A stretch of 64,000 nucleotides of DNA from positions 372,001 through 436,000 of the forward strand of contig NZ_QAYE01000001.1 of assembly GCF_003053745.1 (NCBI RefSeq). Direction: 5' to 3'. This DNA comes from Sphingomonas faeni. Lineage in GTDB: Bacteria; Pseudomonadota; Alphaproteobacteria; Sphingomonadales; Sphingomonadaceae. The notes below the pieces were generated by a model. That model did not search any database. It worked only from the letters and a program-made list of their open reading frames with translations, and was not told where the DNA came from. Position numbers and translations under genes: made by a program. Shown here in pieces: positions 1-7,869 of this stretch (position 1 is the first letter of the stretch; each line of letters begins with the position of its first letter).

Positions 1-180
1 CACCGACGGGTCAGGATAATAGCCCGACAGGATCGGGTTGCGATATTGGTCGGGGCCGACGCTGACCTTCTCCTGCGTGTGCCCGTCATAGCTGAAGCTG
101 CTGAACCGCGGTGCGTCGCTGGCGAACGCCGGCGTTCCGAGCGCGAGACCGGCGAGCAGTGCGAATTTCTGGATTTTCAT
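1..180 (-). CDS. Partial secreted glycoside hydrolase family 43 protein (N-terminus only)
   Basis: The first 60 codons of a minus-strand gene that runs off the left edge. Residues 1-20 are a Sec signal peptide (basic start, hydrophobic core, ending TPAFA). Residues about 46-60 read YRNPILSGYYPDPSV, the first blade of a GH43 five-bladed propeller; the Asp of the PDPS motif is the family's general base. GH43 enzymes are mostly beta-xylosidases, arabinofuranosidases or arabinanases, acting here in the periplasm or outside. The ATG is eight bases below the GH9 stop, so the two are probably co-transcribed. Specificity cannot be judged from this fragment. Confidence 0.8.
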   Translation of the reverse strand, partial: MKIQKFALLAGLALGTPAFASDAPRFSSFSYDGHTQEKVSVGPDQYRNPILSGYYPDPSV

Positions 181-188
181 GGCGGTTC

Positions 189-2750
189 TCACTTGGTTGC
201 GCTGGCTGTCTGGGCTGGTTTCGATGCAGGCGCCGCGGCGAGTTCCTGCGCGGCTTGGGCGAGTTCGATCCACATCGCGCCTTCGGGAATGACGTATTCG
301 TTCTCGCCCCAGAAGAACGGCCAGTCCTCATGGTTCTCGGGGAAATCCGGCTTGATGATCAGCACGCCCGGCACCACGCCGCCGGCGATGAACGAGAAGT
401 CGGCGCGGTTGTTGCCGTAGGCGACTTCCTTCGAGACGGTGCCGACGGCCGAGACGAACGATACGTCGGATGCGGGGTGGTTGCCGACCAGGAACTCGAG
501 CCCGCGGAACACCGCGTCGGCGGGCATGATCTCCGGGAACGCCTTGTGCAGCGTGTAAGCGTTCATCGCATAGCCGAGCACGGTGCCGCTGCCCGCCCAG
601 CCGCCGGTGGTGATCGGCACGCCGAACGGGTTGGCCTTCGCCGCGGTCTCGGCGGAGGCGGCATAGGCGCGCACCGCCGGGATCATCGCCGCGCGATAGG
701 CTGGCGGCATGAATGGGATGGCGGCAACCGCATCGCGCAGGTTGAACATGAACGTCTTTTCCATCGCCGGCCAAAGGGACTGGACCGCGGCGGCGTAGCG
801 CTGATCGCGGGTCGTGCGGAGCAGCTCGACAGCGGCGGAGAAACGCTCGGCATCGAGCGGGCCGCCGGTGGTGTTGCCGTGCTGGTACAGGTCGGGCGCG
901 TGCGATTGTTCCTCCGCCCAGGTGCACGTTGCGATGCCGAGCGCCTTCTTCGACAGTGCCGGATCGACTTCGGCAAGCGCGCGCGATGCCGCCGCGAGCC
1001 CGGCGACCGAGCCGTAGTTCAATGCGGAGGCCTTGGTCGTGAACGCCCAGCGATCGTCGGGCGTCCCGCTGCGGCCGCCCGTTTCCTCGCCGAGCTTGAG
1101 CGCGGGATCGTAGACCAGCCCGTCGGTCTTGGTCGAGGCGTCGCCGAGGTGCGTGTACTGCGCGACGTCGGGCTCGACGATGCCGTGGATCGCGTGGCCG
1201 ACCGCGTCGAACTGCGCGACGAGTTGCAGCGTGCCGTGGCGGATCTGCTGGACGAGATCGGGCGTGCCGTCGGGGACGTGGATCTCGGTCTTGCGCCGCG
1301 TCCAGTCGATCGCGGTCGTATCGCGCATCGGGTGCCAGCGCTCCCAACTGTCGACCAGCGAGCGGATCACCTGATATTGCGACTGGGTGCGGATGTCATA
1401 GTCGCCCGCATCGAACCATCCGCCGACCGCGAGGCCGGGGATGTGCTCGCCCGACTTGAACTTCGTGTCGGTGGTCGGCCCCTGCGCATAGAGATCGATA
1501 TGCTCGTGGTCGGTCGGCGCCTGCCGCGCGTCGTCGCGATGCGCGTCGCCGTGCCAGACGCGGTAGCCCTCGTTGACGAACATATGGTCCATCGCGACCG
1601 GGAAATAGACGTCGAGCGTCGGGTGCCATGCGCCGGCATAGGCGTCGGCGGCGATCCGGAACGGTGCGGTGCGCGTGGTGCCATAGTCGAGCACGTAGGT
1701 GCCGGGCTGGCGGACCGCGCTGAAATCGAGTTGCAGATAGCTGTAGCGGAGATAGTCGCCCCAGCGCTTGGCGGGCGCGGTCGGCACGGGCGTCATGCTG
1801 CCATCCTCGCCGACGCGGAGCAGGCGCGCCGGCAGCAGGCGGCGATCGTTGCGGTCGAGCTCGATCGTCGCGACCTTCCGCGCGTCGGGCGTATAGCCGA
1901 GCTGCGAATGCGCGATCACCGGGGGACGGAGCCAGCCCGGTACGCTGTTGGGCTGGATCGTCCATTCGAGCACGGTGCCGGTGCGCCCGGCCGGCAGCAG
2001 CGAGCGGAGCACGAACCAGCCATTCTGCGCCTGGTTGCGACCGTCGAACAACTGCACTTCGGCGGTCGAGCGGATCGTCACGCGGCGTGCCGGATCCTCG
2101 GGTGAGAGCACGAAGCGACTGCCCTTGGCGATCGCGGTCGGTTCGGCGCCGGGGCCCTCCGCGCGACCGCTTGCCGCATTGCGCTGCGGCGTCTGGATCA
2201 TCGCATCGGCTGGGTAGATCGGGAACGCACCGCTGACGCCGTCCGCCATATAGCTGTGGTGGAAATAGGCGGCGGGAAGGAATTCGAGATTGAACCCGGC
2301 CTTGCCCGCGAGCGCGGCCGGCACAGGCTGGTCGAGGATCACCGACACGGCGACCGCGCCGCCGCGCTTTTCCGAGCGCACGCGGTAGCGCCATTTATAG
2401 TCGGGATATTCGAGCGTGACGGTGATCGCGCCGGTTGCGGCGTCGATCTTGCGGTCGACGAGGCGCCCGATCGCGTCCCATTGGCCCGGCGTGGAAGAAA
2501 GGCGGACGTCGCCGTTGGTGGCGATGCGTTCGCCCTGCTGGATGATTTCCACGCCGCTGATCTTCGAATCGGCGAACAGGCCGTCATACCAGTTGGAGAA
2601 TACGAGGACGTTGGCGGCCGGCGCCTCGTAATAGCCGGCGGCGTTGAGCGTCAGGTCGGTCGACGCGGCGCGCGGGCCTGTCTGAGCGATCGCGGGTACG
2701 GCGCCCGCGAGCAGGGTCGCGATCAGGCAGATTGCGGATTTGGCCGCCAT
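189..2750 (-). CDS. Secreted glycoside hydrolase family 9 (endoglucanase-type)
   Basis: An 853-residue protein with a Sec signal peptide (residues 1-23, ending PAIAQ). Residues about 24-270 are a beta-rich region I cannot assign. An Ig-like CelD_N domain follows at about 275-370 (VIAHSQLGYTPDARKV), then an (alpha/alpha)6 GH9 catalytic domain. The GH9 signature GGWFDAGDYD lies near residue 445, with the Asp residues that activate water. The C-terminal NEYVIPEGAMW (about residue 820) stands where GH9 enzymes carry the proton-donor Glu. The start has a GAGAGG ribosome site seven bases upstream. It should cleave beta-1,4-glucan backbones such as cellulose or xyloglucan. It is transcribed divergently from the esterase at 2970 and is followed by the partial GH43. 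The family is clear, the substrate is inferred. Confidence 0.88.
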   Translation of the reverse strand: MAAKSAICLIATLLAGAVPAIAQTGPRAASTDLTLNAAGYYEAPAANVLVFSNWYDGLFADSKISGVEIIQQGERIATNGDVRLSSTPGQWDAIGRLVDRKIDAATGAITVTLEYPDYKWRYRVRSEKRGGAVAVSVILDQPVPAALAGKAGFNLEFLPAAYFHHSYMADGVSGAFPIYPADAMIQTPQRNAASGRAEGPGAEPTAIAKGSRFVLSPEDPARRVTIRSTAEVQLFDGRNQAQNGWFVLRSLLPAGRTGTVLEWTIQPNSVPGWLRPPVIAHSQLGYTPDARKVATIELDRNDRRLLPARLLRVGEDGSMTPVPTAPAKRWGDYLRYSYLQLDFSAVRQPGTYVLDYGTTRTAPFRIAADAYAGAWHPTLDVYFPVAMDHMFVNEGYRVWHGDAHRDDARQAPTDHEHIDLYAQGPTTDTKFKSGEHIPGLAVGGWFDAGDYDIRTQSQYQVIRSLVDSWERWHPMRDTTAIDWTRRKTEIHVPDGTPDLVQQIRHGTLQLVAQFDAVGHAIHGIVEPDVAQYTHLGDASTKTDGLVYDPALKLGEETGGRSGTPDDRWAFTTKASALNYGSVAGLAAASRALAEVDPALSKKALGIATCTWAEEQSHAPDLYQHGNTTGGPLDAERFSAAVELLRTTRDQRYAAAVQSLWPAMEKTFMFNLRDAVAAIPFMPPAYRAAMIPAVRAYAASAETAAKANPFGVPITTGGWAGSGTVLGYAMNAYTLHKAFPEIMPADAVFRGLEFLVGNHPASDVSFVSAVGTVSKEVAYGNNRADFSFIAGGVVPGVLIIKPDFPENHEDWPFFWGENEYVIPEGAMWIELAQAAQELAAAPASKPAQTASATK

Positions 2751-2807
2751 GGTTTTTTCCTCTCCGGTATCGTCATGCGGCGTTGGATTCGCCTGCTATT
2801 CCCGCGA

Positions 2808-2821
2808 CTATAGCGCTAACA
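2808..2821. promoter_or_regulatory. LacI-family-like operator palindrome, GH9 promoter side
   Basis: CTATAGCGCTAACA is a near-palindrome centred on CpG (AGCGCT core), the general form of LacI/GalR-family operators. It lies 58 bases upstream of the GH9 ATG, in the divergent region between GH9 and the carboxylesterase. A related site lies at 26036-26049 next to the TonB receptor. The assignment rests on form and position only. Confidence 0.4.
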
Positions 2822-2852
2822 GCCGCATACGCCACCCGCTGTCGCCGTAGCT

Positions 2853-2890
2853 GTATGGACAGGGTAGCGGTATCACCCTATTGTCCATAC
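2853..2890. promoter_or_regulatory. Nested inverted repeat with LacI-like core in divergent promoter region
   Basis: A perfect 9-base inverted repeat, GTATGGACA (2853-2861) and TGTCCATAC (2882-2890), encloses a second pair, GGGT (2862-2865) and ACCC (2875-2878). At its centre is GGTAGCGGTATC, a CpG-centred imperfect palindrome. It lies 80-117 bases upstream of the carboxylesterase ATG. It could be one large operator, two half sites for a GntR-type regulator, or overlapping sites for two regulators. No T-run follows, so it does not look like a terminator. Confidence 0.4.
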
Positions 2891-2969
2891 GAGGTTGCAA
2901 AGGGCACGCGACGGTTCCGTTTTCGGGACGTCGGAGAACAGCCTGCACGCAATCGATAGGGAGAAGAGG

Positions 2970-4625
2970 ATGACCGGGCCAACCGTCGATCGTCGTCGTG
3001 CGATGCTTGCATCGATCGCCACCGGGGCGGGGCTGATGCTGCCCGCGATCGGTCGCGCGCGTGCTGCGCCTGCATCTTCCGCATCGCGCACCGGCACCTG
3101 CTCCACGCCGCAATCGGCGATCGCGCGGACGCAATACGGTCCGGTCCGCGGCTATGTCTCGGACGGAGTCTATACCTTCAAGGGCGTGCCTTACGGCGCG
3201 GATACCGGCGGCGAGAATCGCTGGCTGCCCGCCAAGCCGCCGCAGCGCTGGACCGAGTCGCGCGACACGCTGTCCTACGGCGCGAACTGCCCGCAGACGC
3301 TGCATGATTTCAGCGCGGTCGAGCACACGTTCCTCCAGCAATGGACTGACGGGTTCATTGGCGAGGACATGCTGAAGCTGAACGTCTGGACGCCATCGTT
3401 GTCTGGCAAGCGGCCGGTGATGGTGTATTTCCATGGCGGCGGGTTCGCGTTCGGATCGTCGTACGAACTCGCCTCGCACGACGGCGCGCAGATGGCACGG
3501 CATCACGACGTGGTGCAGGTGTCGATCAACCACCGGCTCAACGTGCTCGGGTTCCTCGACCTGACCGAGGTCGGCGGCGCGGCGTACGACACGTCGGTCA
3601 ACGTCAGCATGACCGATTGCGTCGCGGCGCTGCGCTGGGTGCAGGAGAACATCGTGCGGTTCGGCGGCGATCCCGACACCGTGATGATCTATGGCCAGTC
3701 GGGCGGCGGATCGAAGGTGACGACGTTGCTCGGCATGGCGACCGGCAAGGGCCTGATCCACCGTGCCGCGGTGCAGTCGGGCGGCGGCGGGTCGCTGCCG
3801 ACCGCCGAACAGTCGCGCGATTTCTCGCGGCGCGTGCTGCGTGAACTGAACATCGGGCCGAAGGATCTGGGCGCGCTCCAGCGGATCGCGTGGAAGCCGC
3901 TGTTCGAGGCGGGCAACAAGGTCGCGACCGAGATCAATGGCCCGCGCTGGCCGATGGGGCCTTCGCTGACGCCACGCGTGGGCTGGAACCCGACGCTCGA
4001 CGGCAAGGTGATCGACGTCCGCTCGTACTCGGACATCGCGCCCGAGGTGTCGCGCGACGTGCCGGTGATGATCGGCAACGTCAGCGAGGAGGGGATGCGC
4101 TGGGGCTATAATCCGAGCGAGGTGCAGTGGCGGACCGATCTCACCACGCAGATGGGTGGCGACAAGGCCGGGCGGCTGATCGCGGCGATGCAGCAGGCGC
4201 ATCCTGAAAAGGCGGTGCGGACGCTGGCGTACGGCGTGCAGGGCCTGCAGAACCGCAACCGCGTGCAGGACATGGTGCGGCTGAAACACGCACAGCGCGG
4301 CGCGCCGGTGTACCAATATCTGTTCCAGTGGCAGTCGCCGCAATTGGGTGGCGTCGCGGGTGCGTGGCACACGGCCGACCTCGCTTTCTGCTTCGACAAT
4401 ACGCAACTGTGCGACCAGGGAACCGGCAACACGCCAGACGCACGACGGCTCGCGCGTACGATGGCGACTGCGTGGGCGAACTTCGCGCGAACCGGCAATC
4501 CGAGCCAGCCCGGCCTCGCCTGGACGCCAAGCGATCCGCAGCGCTGCCAGACGATGGTGTTCGATACCACGAGCCGCATGGTCGACGATCCCGAGGGTGC
4601 CGCGCGGCGTATCCTGTTGTCGTGA
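2970..4625 (+). CDS. Exported type-B carboxylesterase
   Basis: A 551-residue alpha/beta hydrolase of the carboxylesterase B / para-nitrobenzyl esterase family. The N-terminus carries DRRRAML followed by a hydrophobic stretch ending IGRARA, which looks like a Tat signal. The oxyanion-hole motif YFHGGGFAFGS is followed by the nucleophile elbow YGQSGGGS with Ser244; most relatives have GESAG here. The chosen ATG has AGGGAGAAG upstream; an ATG-less extension to 2895 would precede the signal peptide. It heads the plus-strand hemicellulose operon, so removal of acetyl or feruloyl esters from polysaccharide is the likely role. The family is certain, the substrate is not. Confidence 0.85.
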   Translation: MTGPTVDRRRAMLASIATGAGLMLPAIGRARAAPASSASRTGTCSTPQSAIARTQYGPVRGYVSDGVYTFKGVPYGADTGGENRWLPAKPPQRWTESRDTLSYGANCPQTLHDFSAVEHTFLQQWTDGFIGEDMLKLNVWTPSLSGKRPVMVYFHGGGFAFGSSYELASHDGAQMARHHDVVQVSINHRLNVLGFLDLTEVGGAAYDTSVNVSMTDCVAALRWVQENIVRFGGDPDTVMIYGQSGGGSKVTTLLGMATGKGLIHRAAVQSGGGGSLPTAEQSRDFSRRVLRELNIGPKDLGALQRIAWKPLFEAGNKVATEINGPRWPMGPSLTPRVGWNPTLDGKVIDVRSYSDIAPEVSRDVPVMIGNVSEEGMRWGYNPSEVQWRTDLTTQMGGDKAGRLIAAMQQAHPEKAVRTLAYGVQGLQNRNRVQDMVRLKHAQRGAPVYQYLFQWQSPQLGGVAGAWHTADLAFCFDNTQLCDQGTGNTPDARRLARTMATAWANFARTGNPSQPGLAWTPSDPQRCQTMVFDTTSRMVDDPEGAARRILLS

Positions 4626-4659
4626 GAATGGTGTGACGTACACTCTGGGGGAGAAGGCG

Positions 4660-5580
4660 ATGCGTTGGTCGATCGGATTTGGGTTGTTGGCGAGCGCATT
4701 GGCATTGGCGACGCCGGTTCTGGCGCAGGACGCGCGGATGACCGCGACGGCGCCTCCTGCCGAGCCGACCGCGATCCCGCTCAACACCGGCGGCGTGAAA
4801 GGGCAGGCCGCGCCCGAGGCATGGTTCCAGCAGTACGGCGTCGCGATGACGCGCAACGTCACGTCCGCGACGCTGACGCCGTTCCTGCCCGATCCGGCCA
4901 AGGCGACCGGAGCGGCGGTGATCGTCGCGCCGGGCGGCGGTTTTCTCATGCTGTCGATGGAGAACGAGGGCTGGCGCGTGGCGAAGGCGCTCGCCGACCG
5001 CGGCATCGCGGCGTTCGTGCTGAAATACCGCCTGAAGCCGACGCCGGCGGACATGGGTGGGTTCGAGCAATCGGTTACGGCCATGTTCGCGGGTGCCGCG
5101 CAACCGCAGCGGCGGATGAGCCCGGACGAGGCGATCGCCGGCCTCGGCGACCAGATTGCCGATGCGCGAGCCGCGGTTGCTTTGGTGAGGACGCGCGCGA
5201 CCGAGTGGAAAATCGACCCCGCCCGCGTCGGCATGGTCGGCTTTTCGGCGGGGGCGATGACGACGATGGCGACCGCGCTGGCCGCCCCCGACACGCATCT
5301 CGCCTTCATCGCGCCGATCTATGGATCGATGGAGGCGGTGAAGGTGCCGACCGACGCCCCCCCGCTGTTCGCGGTGCTCGCCGCCAACGACCCGCTGTTC
5401 GCGAACAAGGGATTCGGCCTGATCGAATCCTGGCAGAAGGCGGGGAAGCCGGTCGAGTTCCACCTGTACCAGGCAGGCGGGCACGGCTTCGGGCTGGGAA
5501 AGAAAGGCACGACCAGCACCGGCTGGTTCGAGGATTTCATGCACTGGCTCGACGCCAACGGCATGCTCGTACGGCGATGA
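4660..5580 (+). CDS. Secreted BD-FAE-type alpha/beta hydrolase (acetylxylan esterase-like)
   Basis: A 306-residue protein with a Sec signal peptide (about 1-23, ending TPVLAQ). The oxyanion motif APGGGFL, the nucleophile elbow GFSAGAM with Ser196, and the late catalytic His in QAGGHGFG are those of the BD-FAE / acetylxylan esterase-lipase group. Members remove O-acetyl or feruloyl groups from xylan and related glycans. The ATG follows GGGGGAGAAGG. It begins 34 bases after the preceding esterase and its last codons overlap the reading frame that leads into the next gene, so it lies in the same operon. Confidence 0.82.
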   Translation: MRWSIGFGLLASALALATPVLAQDARMTATAPPAEPTAIPLNTGGVKGQAAPEAWFQQYGVAMTRNVTSATLTPFLPDPAKATGAAVIVAPGGGFLMLSMENEGWRVAKALADRGIAAFVLKYRLKPTPADMGGFEQSVTAMFAGAAQPQRRMSPDEAIAGLGDQIADARAAVALVRTRATEWKIDPARVGMVGFSAGAMTTMATALAAPDTHLAFIAPIYGSMEAVKVPTDAPPLFAVLAANDPLFANKGFGLIESWQKAGKPVEFHLYQAGGHGFGLGKKGTTSTGWFEDFMHWLDANGMLVRR

Positions 5581-5606
5581 CGATGATGCAGGGGGAGACG
5601 GGTATT

Positions 5607-6311
5607 ATGCGCTTCACGAGGGTTCGGGCGATCGGGTTGGCGCTTGGGGCGCTGGCCGGAATGTCCTCCGGGGCGAACGGACAGGACTCGGCGCTGGCAT
5701 CGGCGACGGGCCTTGCACCGTATTTCCAACCCGTGATGCAAGGGCCCACTACGCCCGACAGCGACGGGTTCCTGCGTCGCTGGCTGTTGCTCGAGCCGAT
5801 CGACAAGCCCAACCGCAGCAATACGGGCTTCACCGCCACCTATGTCCGGCAGGCGCTGACCACGCAGTATTTCCCCGGCCAGTTCACGGCGATCCCGCGC
5901 GACGGCCAAGTCGTGAAAGCGGCCCAACCGCTACGCTGGCACGCACTCGATTCCGGCGCGTTCGACGTCAAGCTGTTCAGCTTCGCCAAGGGCCTCGGCA
6001 AGCCGACCTACGGCGTGATCTTCTGGGCGGTGACGATCGTCGACAGCCCGCGCGAGATGCGCGACGTGCGGCTCGCGGTCGGGTCGAACTCGGCGTCGAT
6101 CTGGTGGCTGAACGGCAAGGAGACGGCCGGGCTGTTCAACGATCGCCGCATGGTGATGGACGACGTGCTGTCGGACCGCGTGACGCTGCGCAAGGGCCGC
6201 AACGTCCTGCGCGGCGCGGTGATCAACGGCCCCGGCCTGAGCGACTTCTGCGTGCGCTTCGTCGACGAGACCGGCCGCCCGATCACCGACCTCAAGACCG
6301 ATGTCCGCTAG
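5607..6311 (+). CDS. Secreted beta-sandwich protein of unknown function in the hemicellulose operon
   Basis: A 234-residue protein with a signal peptide (about 1-24, ending GANG). I chose the ATG at 5607 because GGGGGAGACGG lies upstream and the signal peptide starts there; ATGs at 5577, 5583 and 5586 are in frame. No catalytic motif was recognised. The stretch VGSNSASIWWLNGKE followed by VTLRKGRNVLRG is typical of galactose-binding-like jelly rolls, where a bound chain or partner domain is held. Several aromatic residues could form a carbohydrate platform. A role as a stand-alone carbohydrate-binding protein or esterase accessory is inference. It sits between an esterase and an arabinanase-like GH43. 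Confidence 0.7.
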   Translation: MRFTRVRAIGLALGALAGMSSGANGQDSALASATGLAPYFQPVMQGPTTPDSDGFLRRWLLLEPIDKPNRSNTGFTATYVRQALTTQYFPGQFTAIPRDGQVVKAAQPLRWHALDSGAFDVKLFSFAKGLGKPTYGVIFWAVTIVDSPREMRDVRLAVGSNSASIWWLNGKETAGLFNDRRMVMDDVLSDRVTLRKGRNVLRGAVINGPGLSDFCVRFVDETGRPITDLKTDVR

Positions 6312-6324
6312 CATGGAGACCCTC

Positions 6325-7776
6325 ATGACGCGTCTTGCCGCCGCCGCTCTCGGGCTGTCCGCGATCCTGGCCGCCGGCGCGTCGCCCGCCGCCGCGCAGT
6401 TGCAGGGCGAGACGTTCATCCACGATCCGTCGACGGTCACCGAGTCCGACGGCAAATACTATACGTTCGGCACGCGTGGCGGAGGCCTGGTCTCAGACGA
6501 CGGCTGGACGTGGCGCAGCGGTCCCGAGCGCCCCGGCGGCGGCGTCGCGCCCGACGTGATCAAGATCGGCGATCGCTATTACGTCGCCTATGCGGTCGGT
6601 GGCGGCGGTATGTCCGGCGGGCATGCAAGCCAGGTCAAGATCATGTGGACGCTGTCGCTCGATCCGACATCGCCGCGGTTCGAATATCACGACGTCGGCG
6701 TGGTCGCGTCGAGCGACGGGGTGGAGACCGCCGACGCGATCGACCCTGCATTCCTGTACGTCGACGGCCATTTGTGGCTGACTTACGGCACCTATTTCGG
6801 GCCGATCCGCATCATCGAACTCGATCCCAAGACGGGCCTGCGCGTCGCAGGCAATCAGCCGGTCGACGTCGCGATCGACATGGAGGCCACCGCGATGATG
6901 CACCGCGACGGCTGGTATTATTTGCTCGGGACGCACGGGACGTGCTGCGACGGGCCCAATTCGACCTACCATATCCGCGTCGGCCGATCGCGCAGTCCGC
7001 TCGGGCCGTATGTCGATCACATGGGGACGCCGCTGCTGCGCGGCGGCGGCAAGCTGGTCGTCAGCGCGCGTGGTCGCAACATCGGCCCCGGTCATTTCGG
7101 GCTGATCGAGCTGGACGGCGGGGTCGAGAAATTCTCGATGCATTACGAGGCGGACATGGATCGCAGCGGCCGCAGCGTGTTGGGGATCGAGCCGCTCCGC
7201 TGGACCGACGGCTGGCCGGTCGCGGGGGAGAACGTCGTCCCCGGCACCTATGAAGTCGCGTCCGAACGCAGCGGCTATGCGCTCGGCCTCGCGACCGATG
7301 TCGTCAGGATCGCGTTCGACCCGCGTCGCGCCTTCATGGCCAAGCCGACCGACCCCGTCAGCCCGATCCCCGCCCAGACATTGGCGCAGGATTCGGCGGG
7401 TTGGCCGCAGGGCCGCATCCGTGTCGACCTCGCCGACTATATGAACCGCCCGCACCAATTGTGGACGATCGCGCCGGCAGCGGGGGGCGGGGGGTATTTC
7501 GGTGCGCCCTATTACACGATCACCATTGCCGGGACGACGCGGGTGCTCGCCGCCACCGCAAAGGGCGAGGTCGAGACGGTGCCCGCGTTCACGGGCGCGA
7601 CCGAGCAGATGTGGCGGATCGATCAACTCACGGACGGCACCTACCGCATCATGCCGAAGTCCGTACCGGGCCGCCGTGCAGGCTTGGCATTGGTCGCGAT
7701 CGGCGCGAGCACCCCGACGCTCGCCACGTTCGATCCGGCCAGCCCAGCCGGGCGCTGGACCTTCAAGCGGCCGTAG
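6325..7776 (+). CDS. Secreted GH43 arabinanase-like enzyme
   Basis: A 483-residue protein with a Sec signal peptide (1-25, ending SPAAAQ). The GH43 triad can be placed: base Asp34 in FIHDPST, pKa-modulating Asp140 in DAIDPAFLY and acid Glu187 in DMEATAMM. The early HDPS motif with little sequence before it resembles endo-1,5-alpha-L-arabinanases. The last 130 or so residues look like the extra beta-barrel found at the C-terminus of extracellular arabinanases. GGAGA lies six bases before the chosen ATG; the ATG at 6301 would overlap the previous gene by 11 bases. It pairs naturally with the GH51 enzyme downstream. Confidence 0.82.
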   Translation: MTRLAAAALGLSAILAAGASPAAAQLQGETFIHDPSTVTESDGKYYTFGTRGGGLVSDDGWTWRSGPERPGGGVAPDVIKIGDRYYVAYAVGGGGMSGGHASQVKIMWTLSLDPTSPRFEYHDVGVVASSDGVETADAIDPAFLYVDGHLWLTYGTYFGPIRIIELDPKTGLRVAGNQPVDVAIDMEATAMMHRDGWYYLLGTHGTCCDGPNSTYHIRVGRSRSPLGPYVDHMGTPLLRGGGKLVVSARGRNIGPGHFGLIELDGGVEKFSMHYEADMDRSGRSVLGIEPLRWTDGWPVAGENVVPGTYEVASERSGYALGLATDVVRIAFDPRRAFMAKPTDPVSPIPAQTLAQDSAGWPQGRIRVDLADYMNRPHQLWTIAPAAGGGGYFGAPYYTITIAGTTRVLAATAKGEVETVPAFTGATEQMWRIDQLTDGTYRIMPKSVPGRRAGLALVAIGASTPTLATFDPASPAGRWTFKRP

Positions 7777-7869
7777 TCGACCCGGTCGACGTTGACGCCG
7801 GCCGAGATTGAACTACTCCTACAAGTATCGAAAAGATGGGGCTGCCTCATGGTGGCCGAAAGGGAGAGT

